The notes under the pieces were generated by a model that was not told where the DNA came from, did no database searches, and saw only the letters and a list, made by a program, of their open reading frames with translations. Of a stretch of DNA of 5,229 bases, positions 1 through 4,810 are shown one piece after another. Each line of letters opens with the position of its first letter. Within the stretch, counting starts at the first letter, position 1. Origin of the DNA: Gammaproteobacteria bacterium (GTDB taxonomy: Bacteria; Pseudomonadota; Gammaproteobacteria; GRL18); NCBI GenBank assembly GCA_030632625.1, contig DAOVUK010000276.1, forward strand, positions 1-5,229. Reading direction: 5' to 3'. A program made the translations under genes and the position numbers.

Positions 1-2
1 CC

Positions 3-431
3 AGGCCTTTTGTAAAACTTAGGCCCAAGCATATTGACGAGCCACGCGATGATGACCTGGCTCTCAATGTCACCTTGCGTAGATTAGCACTACCGATTTA
101 CATAGGAGCTGCCGCTTATTCCTCAGCCAAAGCAGCACTAACGCAACTGGCCAGAGTAGCCGCCTTAGAATGGGGTAAAGATAATATTCGCATCAATACG
201 CTGCATCCCAATGCAGTCTTTGACACCGCCATCTGGACACCTGAAGTGCTGGCATCCAGAGCAGAACATTATGGTATGAGTATTGACGCTTATAAAACCA
301 ACAACCTGCTCGGCACAGAAATCACCTCACACGATGTTGCCGAACTGGCGGCAGAAATGTGCGGCCCGCTATTTGCTAAAACCACTGCAGCACAGCTGCC
401 CGTTGATGGCGGCAATGACAGGGTAGTTTAA
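3..431 (+). CDS. C-terminal SDR module of a bifunctional aldolase/short-chain dehydrogenase, partial and possibly disrupted
   Basis: The frame is open from the window edge to the TAA at 429-431, giving 142 residues. From GAAAYSSAKAALTQLARVAA onward it matches, from memory, the end of the aldolase/SDR fusion family. The YxxxK catalytic pair is Y39/K43. The conserved stretches ALEWG (55-59), HPNAVFDT (68-75) and KTN (98-100) follow, and the end is PVDGGNDR. Such proteins act on sugar or sugar-phosphate substrates in the cytoplasm using NAD(P); the substrate here is unknown. The Rossmann dinucleotide motif would lie off-window. The first 35 residues are highly charged, contain no serine, and lack the beta-strand and Ser that an SDR carries about 13 residues before its Tyr. 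Neither other forward frame restores them, so the gene may be rearranged or a pseudogene. A TTG at 75 could serve as a start, but nothing like a ribosome binding site precedes it. The family of the last 107 residues is fairly secure; the state of the gene is not. Confidence 0.72.
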   Translation, partial: RPFVKLRPKHIDEPRDDDLALNVTLRRLALPIYIGAAAYSSAKAALTQLARVAALEWGKDNIRINTLHPNAVFDTAIWTPEVLASRAEHYGMSIDAYKTNNLLGTEITSHDVAELAAEMCGPLFAKTTAAQLPVDGGNDRVV

Positions 432-504
432 TACAGTAGAAAAGTTTACAATCCTTATTGTAATTAATAACTCAATTCATTTGATTTTTAAAATCTAATT
501 TTTT

Positions 505-536
505 TGTAATTATTCAGCGGGTAATTACATTTTTTT
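505..536 (+). terminator. Weak terminator-like hairpin after the SDR gene
   Basis: An 8-bp stem, TGTAATTA (505-512) with TAATTACA (522-529), encloses a 9-nt loop and is followed by seven T residues (530-536). The position, about 75 nt after the SDR stop and 30 nt before the next start, suits a terminator. The stem has only one G-C pair, so its stability is poor and the call is tentative. Confidence 0.4.
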
Positions 537-565
537 AAATAACATGGAAAACGGTAATAATATTT

Positions 566-1417
566 ATGACCTATTTATCACGTAAAAATACACTACACAA
601 ATCAGCATGCTCTCTTTCCAGCAGAATTCTTTTCGGGGCAAGCGCTCTTCTATTTTCTCAACTGGTTTTTTCTGATGCAACCGTTGTTTATGAGCAAAGC
701 ACCAGCACCCAAAAATCCATGAACAGCATGCAGATTAAGGATGGTAAAATTCGATTCTCACCACCCGATCAAAATAATAACTACAGTCTGTATGATAGCA
801 AAACCGGGGTACTGACACATGTTGATGCTGCTCAAAAAAAATATCTGGCCATGGATGAAAATGACATTGCTGAGCAGGCCAATAAAGCTAAAAAACAAAT
901 GGATGCCATGCGTCAAAACATGATGGATAGAATGAAAGACATGCCTCCCGAGCAGAAAAAACAGGTTGAAGCAATGATGAATAATCATCTTGCCCGGGTT
1001 GAAGCAGAGAAAAATCCGGCGAAAGTTGAGCAGAAAAAAACATCACGCACTGAAACTATCAACGGTATTCAATGTACGGTGCATGAATCTTATATTGATG
1101 GCATTAAAAATAGTGAAATTTGCATCACAGCAGCGGATAAAATGGGTTTGAACGGTCAGGATGCACAAGCCCTTATGGCGATGCAGGCGTTCATGAAGCG
1201 TATGCAGAAAGTAGCCCAGACGATGATGGGAAGCAATACAGCAAGTGCTGATGTCCAGGGAATTCCATTGCATACAAAACTTTTTGCCCCGGATGGTTCC
1301 ATCAAACTTGAAACACGTCTGAGCAGTATTTCAATGGATGCCGTCAGCAGCGAAAAAGTATCGATACCGGCTGGTTTTACGAGCATGCAAATGCCTGCCG
1401 CGCCTGATGTGAAGTAG
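566..1417 (+). CDS. Exported methionine-rich protein, DUF4412-like
   Basis: The product has 283 residues. The N-terminus has basic residues followed by a hydrophobic core (about 21-35) and a probable signal peptidase site after S36 (VFS|DA), so the mature protein should be periplasmic or surface-exposed. The mature start (ATVVYEQS, then MQIKDGKIRFSPP) resembles proteins carrying DUF4412, whose function is unknown. There is no lipobox. Two mature cysteines (C170, C186) could form a disulfide. The middle is lysine-, glutamine- and methionine-rich and probably helical: 8 Met lie between 112 and 138, and 6 between 204 and 221. The start is the first ATG of the frame; the only Shine-Dalgarno candidate is a weak GGTAA 8 nt upstream. 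The gene stands alone, separated from the SDR gene by 134 bp of AT-rich DNA and convergent with leuA. The DUF assignment is from memory of sequence style and is moderately sure; the gene itself is secure. Confidence 0.85.
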   Translation: MTYLSRKNTLHKSACSLSSRILFGASALLFSQLVFSDATVVYEQSTSTQKSMNSMQIKDGKIRFSPPDQNNNYSLYDSKTGVLTHVDAAQKKYLAMDENDIAEQANKAKKQMDAMRQNMMDRMKDMPPEQKKQVEAMMNNHLARVEAEKNPAKVEQKKTSRTETINGIQCTVHESYIDGIKNSEICITAADKMGLNGQDAQALMAMQAFMKRMQKVAQTMMGSNTASADVQGIPLHTKLFAPDGSIKLETRLSSISMDAVSSEKVSIPAGFTSMQMPAAPDVK

Positions 1418-1431
1418 GATGGTAAGCATAC

Positions 1432-1459
1432 GTAGAGACGTTGCATGCAACGTCTCTAC
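1432..1459. repeat. Perfect 28-bp palindrome between convergent genes
   Basis: GTAGAGACGTTGCA (1432-1445) is followed with no spacer by its exact reverse complement (1446-1459). It fills most of the 43-bp gap between the DUF4412-like stop and the leuA stop, ending one base short of the latter. Neither side has a T-tract, so a classical intrinsic terminator is not supported, although the hairpin could block transcription or protect 3' ends from both genes. The GTAGAGACG...CGTCTCTAC form resembles dispersed palindromic repeats that I recall from several bacterial genomes. Membership of such a family cannot be shown from one copy. Confidence 0.75.
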
Positions 1460-1460
1460 C

Positions 1461-3146
1461 CTATCTATGAATGGCTGAATTCATCGCATTTAATAAAGCA
1501 CTCAGCGTGGCGCTAATCACATCTTTATGCTCTGCAATGCCCGTATAAGAACATCCTTCAACCTTCAGGCGAATGAAACTCATTGCCCGGGCATCACTAC
1601 CGGGCTGCAGTGCATGTTCGTTATATTCAACAATATTGATCTGTCGATTAAAAAAATGTCCCAGAGCCTGCACAAAAGCATCTAATGCGCCCACACCCTG
1701 CCCCGTCAGCTGGACTTCTTTATCTGCATTCAGAATATTGACAGAAATCTGTTCCTGATGACTCATCTGCTGAGTGAGCTCATAGGACATTAATTGCCAT
1801 CCCTTTCCTGAATTAACAGCAGAGTGATTTATATATTTTTCCTGAAAAAGTTCAATGATCACATCCGCACTGACCTCATGAGCCATTTTTTCTGCATAGT
1901 CTTGCACATACCGGCTAAATTCAATCTGCAGCCACCTGGGAAGTTGTATCGATAATGCCTGTTCCAGAATATAAGCAACACCACCCTTTCCAGACTGACT
2001 ATTAATGCGGATCACCTCCTGATATGAACGCCCTAAATCAGTCGGATCAATGGGCAAATAAGCCACTTGCCACTTATCCCCATGCTGATAGGCCTGCATA
2101 CACTTATTAATCGCATCCTGATGACTGCCGGAAAAAGCAGTAAACACCAGCTCACCAATATAAGGATGACGTGGATGCACCGGCAACTGTATTAACTCGC
2201 TCACCTGTCGGCTGATCATCTGGATATCCGATAAATCCAGTTGCGGATCAATGCCCTGACTGTATAAATTCATTGCCATGGTAATAATGTCCATATTGCC
2301 GGTGCGCTCACCATTACCTAATAATGTGCCCTCAACCCGTTGTGCTCCTGCTAAACAGGCCATCTCAGCAGCGGCAATCGCACAACCCCGATCGTTATGG
2401 GTGTGCACACTGATAATAACCGCTTCACGATGGGCAATATGTCGGCTGAACCATTCTATTTGATCGGCATAAACATTCGGCATAGACATTTCCACCGTCG
2501 ACGGCAAATTAAGAATAACAGGATTTTCAATAGTGGGCTGCCAGATATCATTCACGGCATTACAGATTTCTACGGCATAATCTAATTCGGTGCCGGTAAA
2601 ACTTTCCGGTGAATATTGGAATCGCCATTGAGTTTGGGGCTGCTCTGCTGCACATTGCTTTATCACGTTGGCTGCATCCACTGCAATTTTGATGATGCCG
2701 GCTTTATCCAGTTTGAAAACCTGCTCTCTTTGTATTCTGGAAGTTGAATTATAAAGATGGACTAATGCCCTTTTTGCCCCGTTTAATGCCTGGAAAGAAC
2801 GTCGGATAAATGACTCTCGTGCAGGTGTCAAAACGGCAATGGTGACATCATCCGGAATGTGTCCGCCATTGATCAATTCCCGAACAAAATCATAATCTGC
2901 CTGAGATGCCGATGGAAAACCCACTTCAATTTCTTTAAAACCCACTTTAAGCAATAATTTAAACAAAATCATTTTCTGCTCAACTGACAATGGCTCAATC
3001 AGCGCCTGATTACCATCTCGCAGATCGACACTACACCATTTGGGTGCCTGCTTAATAACATTATCCGGCCAATGCCTTTGCGGCAAATCAACCGGTTTAA
3101 ATGCCTGATATTTTTTATGATTAAAATGTGAATTTGCTGTATTCAT
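1461..3146 (-). CDS. leuA: 2-isopropylmalate synthase, long LeuA2-type
   Basis: The enzyme condenses acetyl-CoA with 2-oxoisovalerate to give 2-isopropylmalate, the committed step of leucine synthesis, in the cytoplasm. The product has 561 residues, as usual for the LeuA2 form. The TIM-barrel catalytic domain covers about 30-340: DLRDGNQ (41-47) supplies the first metal and substrate residues, KEIEVGFPSAS (71-81) is conserved, HTHND (248-252) holds the metal-binding histidines, and GNGERTGN (277-284) is the family signature. A linker with FSGSHQDAINK (338-348) and SGKGG (385-389) follows. The C-terminal LeuA regulatory domain, about 430-561, is where leucine feedback binds in relatives. No key residue is missing. 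I chose the ATG at 3146 because AGGGA lies 9 nt upstream; an in-frame GTG at 3191 would add 15 residues that do not look like the family. leuBCD are not adjacent, so leuA is a separate unit. It is divergent from an Lrp-family gene, a likely regulator. Confidence 0.96.
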   Translation of the reverse strand: MNTANSHFNHKKYQAFKPVDLPQRHWPDNVIKQAPKWCSVDLRDGNQALIEPLSVEQKMILFKLLLKVGFKEIEVGFPSASQADYDFVRELINGGHIPDDVTIAVLTPARESFIRRSFQALNGAKRALVHLYNSTSRIQREQVFKLDKAGIIKIAVDAANVIKQCAAEQPQTQWRFQYSPESFTGTELDYAVEICNAVNDIWQPTIENPVILNLPSTVEMSMPNVYADQIEWFSRHIAHREAVIISVHTHNDRGCAIAAAEMACLAGAQRVEGTLLGNGERTGNMDIITMAMNLYSQGIDPQLDLSDIQMISRQVSELIQLPVHPRHPYIGELVFTAFSGSHQDAINKCMQAYQHGDKWQVAYLPIDPTDLGRSYQEVIRINSQSGKGGVAYILEQALSIQLPRWLQIEFSRYVQDYAEKMAHEVSADVIIELFQEKYINHSAVNSGKGWQLMSYELTQQMSHQEQISVNILNADKEVQLTGQGVGALDAFVQALGHFFNRQINIVEYNEHALQPGSDARAMSFIRLKVEGCSYTGIAEHKDVISATLSALLNAMNSAIHR

Positions 3147-3155
3147 TGTCGGTGA

Positions 3156-3160
3156 TCCCT
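3156..3160 (-). promoter_or_regulatory. Ribosome binding site deciding the leuA start
   Basis: AGGGA on the minus strand ends 9 nt before the ATG at 3146. It favours this start over the in-frame GTG at 3191, which lacks a comparable site. Confidence 0.65.
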
Positions 3161-3199
3161 GGCTTATTCTAAAAAATATAAATAGATTCACTGACTATT

Positions 3200-3205
3200 A
3201 GTATA
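3200..3205 (-). promoter_or_regulatory. Possible -10 element of the leuA promoter
   Basis: The minus strand reads TATACT, five of six matches to the sigma-70 -10 consensus, placing a transcript start roughly 45 nt before the leuA ATG. No good -35 hexamer is found at 16-18 bp spacing, so activator dependence or a wrong assignment are both possible. Confidence 0.35.
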
Positions 3206-3298
3206 CAAAAAAGCCATTAACATTAGATTGTTATTTTTATAATAAATTAGACATTCTAGCAATATATAACTATTTTTTATCCTGATATTGAAATATTA

Positions 3299-3307
3299 TG
3301 CTATATT
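3299..3307 (+). promoter_or_regulatory. Extended -10 promoter element of the Lrp-family gene
   Basis: TGCTATATT fits the extended -10 pattern TGnTATAAT with one mismatch. Transcription would then begin near 3313-3315, at or next to the ATG at 3314, implying a leaderless or nearly leaderless mRNA. No clear -35 hexamer is needed for this promoter class. Confidence 0.45.
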
Positions 3308-3313
3308 GTGACT

Positions 3314-3796
3314 ATGAAGTTAAATAAAATGGATCAACGTATTCTGCATGAAATTCAGAATAATGCCCGTATCAGCAATCTGGAGCTGTCCAGCAAAATC
3401 GGCTTGTCTCCCTCTCCCTGTTTAAGACGGGTCAAACAGCTGGAAGAAGCCGGCTTTATTGATAAATATGTCGCCCGCCTGAATGAGCAGAAACTGCAGT
3501 TAAAACTCATCGCTCTGATACAAATCAGTCTGGACAGACATACACCGGAACGATTTGAAAACTTTGAATTAACCGTCAGACAATATGAAGAAGTGCTGGA
3601 GTGCTATCTGATCACCGGACAAAGTTCTGATTATTTATTAAAAGTGATTGTCCCTGATATGGAATATTATCAGGATTTTCTCTTGGGTCGTCTGACCAGA
3701 ATTGAAGGGGTGACCGGGGTACAATCCAGCTTTGTCATGCGCAAGATTGTTGATAGAACAGCACTGCCTCTGGGGCATCTGACCAGTTTAAAATGA
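3314..3796 (+). CDS. Lrp/AsnC-family transcriptional regulator
   Basis: The protein has 160 residues, a normal length for this family of amino-acid-responsive DNA-binding regulators, which assemble as dimers to octamers. The N-terminal winged helix-turn-helix spans about 4-55, with ARISNLELSSKIGLSPSPCLRRV (18-40) nearly matching the E. coli Lrp equivalent. The C-terminal ligand-sensing RAM domain covers about 64-145; ECYLITGQSSDYLLKVIVPDM parallels the effector-response segment of Lrp (VSGDFDYLLKTRVPDM). A GTG at 3308 would add two residues, and the ATG at 3329 would remove the conserved start of helix 1, so ATG 3314 is preferred. No Shine-Dalgarno precedes any of the three. The gene diverges from leuA, so leuA is the first candidate target and leucine or another branched-chain amino acid the likely effector; both are inference. 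The last codons form the 5' arm of its own terminator. It may be a true Lrp orthologue or a paralogue, so I give no symbol. Confidence 0.93.
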   Translation: MKLNKMDQRILHEIQNNARISNLELSSKIGLSPSPCLRRVKQLEEAGFIDKYVARLNEQKLQLKLIALIQISLDRHTPERFENFELTVRQYEEVLECYLITGQSSDYLLKVIVPDMEYYQDFLLGRLTRIEGVTGVQSSFVMRKIVDRTALPLGHLTSLK

Positions 3797-3820
3797 TTGT
3801 AACTGGTCAGATTTTTTTTT
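3777..3820 (+). terminator. Strong intrinsic terminator overlapping the end of the Lrp-family gene
   Basis: A perfect 12-bp stem, ATCTGACCAGTT (3777-3788) with AACTGGTCAGAT (3801-3812), has a 12-nt loop and runs into a T-tract (3812-3820). The 5' arm is coding (the last codons of the regulator) and the TGA stop at 3794-3796 sits in the loop. The T-tract reaches the stop codon of the convergent IalB-family gene. There is no T-tract on the other side, so termination is expected only for rightward transcription. Confidence 0.88.
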
Positions 3821-4325
3821 ACTTCAACGATTTAAAAGCAGCAGTAAAGCCGTTTAAAGATACGGGGATTTCAATGATCTGCTTCTGGGCTGCAGCAAAT
3901 TTAACACTGCCTTTATCTCCGGCTTTCATGCCTTTAATCACTGCAGGCTCCAGTTTTACGATAGCCACACAACCATTTTTTACACACACACTAAAGGGTA
4001 TACGAACGGCTTCAGCTGTTCCACCTTTGAATTCAATACCGGGCTGCAATAATACGCCCAGCGGCAGAGTAAACAAAGCTTGTGCTTCCGATGAGCCCGG
4101 CCGGTAACCAATAGCCACCTGTAAAACGACCTTTTTCTTGTCATTAGTAACATTCTGAAAAATATTACAAAGCTCTTCACCTGATGAAGGCATTTTTTCA
4201 CAAACAACAGACCAGTCTTTGAACTTTTTACCATGTTCAGGTTTTGCCTGTACATTACTGCTCAGAGCAAAGCTCGCTAATGAAATAAAGATTAAAACTG
4301 AACGTAAAATTGAACCAGATGACAT
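3819..4325 (-). CDS. Exported IalB-family (invasion associated locus B-like) protein
   Basis: The product has 168 residues. A classical signal peptide (hydrophobic core about 9-22) ends with VQA|KP, predicting cleavage after A27 and a small periplasmic protein of about 141 residues. The mature start, GKKFKDWSVVCEK, and the spacing of four cysteines (C42, C53, C114, C119; the last pair as CVKNGC) match the IalB family as I recall it, so two disulfides are likely. The family is named for a Bartonella protein linked to erythrocyte invasion, but it is widespread in free-living proteobacteria, where the role is unknown; virulence should not be inferred. The ATG at 4325 is chosen because AAGGAG lies 6 nt upstream and the signal peptide begins there; an upstream ATG at 4352 would give an odd nine-residue extension. 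The gene is monocistronic and convergent with the Lrp-family gene, with two inverted repeats upstream. Confidence 0.85.
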   Translation of the reverse strand: MSSGSILRSVLIFISLASFALSSNVQAKPEHGKKFKDWSVVCEKMPSSGEELCNIFQNVTNDKKKVVLQVAIGYRPGSSEAQALFTLPLGVLLQPGIEFKGGTAEAVRIPFSVCVKNGCVAIVKLEPAVIKGMKAGDKGSVKFAAAQKQIIEIPVSLNGFTAAFKSLK

Positions 4326-4331
4326 TAATTT

Positions 4332-4337
4332 CTCCTT
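4332..4337 (-). promoter_or_regulatory. Strong ribosome binding site of the IalB-family gene
   Basis: AAGGAG on the minus strand is 6 nt before the ATG at 4325. It is the best Shine-Dalgarno in the window and rules against the upstream ATG at 4352. Confidence 0.8.
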
Positions 4338-4342
4338 AATTA

Positions 4343-4364
4343 TAGAATACAACTCATGATTCTA
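4343..4364. repeat. Inverted repeat 1 upstream of the IalB-family gene
   Basis: TAGAAT (4343-4348) and ATTCTA (4359-4364) form a 6-bp dyad with a 10-bp spacer, just upstream of the ribosome binding site. The same half-sites recur in a second dyad about 70 bp away. It could be an operator or an mRNA leader hairpin, or chance in AT-rich DNA. Confidence 0.4.
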
Positions 4365-4411
4365 GAAAAAACATCATAAAAAGCTGTGACGAATCCCCTC
4401 TTGAATATGCA

Positions 4412-4432
4412 ATAGAATTTAACAGATTCTAT
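4412..4432. repeat. Inverted repeat 2 upstream of the IalB-family gene
   Basis: ATAGAAT (4412-4418) and ATTCTAT (4426-4432) form a perfect 7-bp dyad with a 7-bp spacer. It shares its half-site with the dyad at 4343-4364, which raises the chance that both bind the same regulator. Confidence 0.45.
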
Positions 4433-4577
4433 CACATCAAATAAAAATCGCTATCGCAATTGATTTTTTTTGCCGTAAAATAGCAAAAGGTGCGATCCAG
4501 TACTGAAAATCGAGATTTACCAGATTAACGGGTGATGCTGCATCGTTTAGCAGAAGCCTGTAAAGTGCTTTTGCTCA

Positions 4578-4805
4578 ATGCTGCTGGTCAACACAATTAA
4601 TTTTTCCGCTTTATTGATTGCTCTGTCTTTACTTCTGACGATTATAGGATATTTATTGAGTATCAGTTTCTTATCTTCATATGCACCCTATCTTGCACTG
4701 TTTCATTTGCCTGTTATTATTCTGATGATGCCGCCATCATTATATAACAAAGAGTTTAAAACAGAGAATTTGATGCAAAAAAACAGGCATCACTCTGTAT
4801 ATTAA
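4578..4805 (+). CDS. Doubtful small hydrophobic ORF, possible membrane protein
   Basis: The 75-residue product would have two likely membrane-spanning segments (about 9-31 and 36-52) and a short basic, polar tail. I recognise no family. Against it: no Shine-Dalgarno precedes the ATG, the frame is closed by a TAG only 30 nt upstream, there is no evident promoter, and the last part coincides with a compound hairpin. For it: it is the longest open frame in an otherwise empty stretch, with codons typical of the neighbours and a coherent hydrophobic pattern. Otherwise 4326-4810 holds only the two inverted repeats, the ribosome binding site and the hairpin. Confidence 0.3.
   Translation: MLLVNTINFSALLIALSLLLTIIGYLLSISFLSSYAPYLALFHLPVIILMMPPSLYNKEFKTENLMQKNRHHSVY
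4761..4798. terminator. Compound hairpin between convergent ends, possible terminator of the HPP-family gene
   Basis: The 3' arm GCATCACTCTGT (4787-4798) pairs with TGATGC (4771-4776) and ACAGAG (4761-4766). This gives 12 bp interrupted by a 4-nt bulge (aatt), with a 10-nt loop. It begins 13 nt past the stop of the minus-strand gene. The minus-strand sequence after it (TTTAAACTCTTTG) is only moderately T-rich, so termination efficiency is uncertain. Confidence 0.4.
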
Positions 4806-4810
4806 AAATA

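Larger units (their letters stand above)
3147..3313. promoter_or_regulatory. Divergent leuA / Lrp-family gene control region
   Basis: This very AT-rich 167-bp stretch must contain the promoters of both divergent genes. It includes short dyads that could be regulator contacts: ACTATTAGT (3194-3202, overlapping the putative leuA -10), TTATT-N5-AATAA (3231-3245, a 15-bp site like those of Lrp-family proteins in length only), and TAGA-CAT-TCTA (3248-3258). None matches the E. coli Lrp consensus well. The leuA leader has no run of leucine codons and no terminator hairpin, so ribosome-mediated attenuation is not indicated. That this region is an Lrp target is inferred from gene arrangement. Confidence 0.5.

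Noticed and set aside
2..74. Minus-strand reading of the left edge (about 24 residues ending in GPKFYKRPG) as part of another gene
   Set aside because: Open but very short, no recognisable family, stopped just upstream; it overlaps the forward frame and cannot be supported without more sequence.
758..1446. Minus-strand open frames opposite the DUF4412-like gene
   Set aside because: They are shadows of a well-supported coding frame with a signal peptide and lack start signals of their own.
1573..2585. Plus-strand open frames opposite leuA
   Set aside because: They lie entirely inside conserved leuA coding sequence and show no family features.
3147..3191. N-terminal 15-residue extension of LeuA from a GTG at 3191
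   Set aside because: It is hydrophobic, unlike the family's N-terminus, lacks a ribosome binding site, and the ATG at 3146 has AGGGA upstream.
3147..3200. Leucine attenuator leader peptide before leuA
   Set aside because: The only short frame here runs in phase into leuA, contains a single leucine codon, and no terminator/antiterminator pair is visible.
3793..4255. Open frames overlapping the IalB-family gene on both strands
   Set aside because: The gene on the minus strand has a strong ribosome binding site, signal peptide and family cysteine pattern; the overlapping frames have none of these.
4340..4345. Minus-strand TATAAT just before the IalB-family ribosome binding site as a promoter -10
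   Set aside because: Transcription from it would start inside the AAGGAG and remove the ribosome binding site, and no -35 is in place.
4443..4471. AAAAATC / GATTTTT hairpin with a T-run as a terminator
   Set aside because: The stem is almost all A-T with a 12-nt loop, and no gene lies upstream on the plus strand to be terminated.
4535..4600. 21-residue forward ORF beginning MLHRLAEACKV
   Set aside because: No ribosome binding site, a stop two codons upstream of the ATG, and overlap with the 75-residue ORF; most likely chance.
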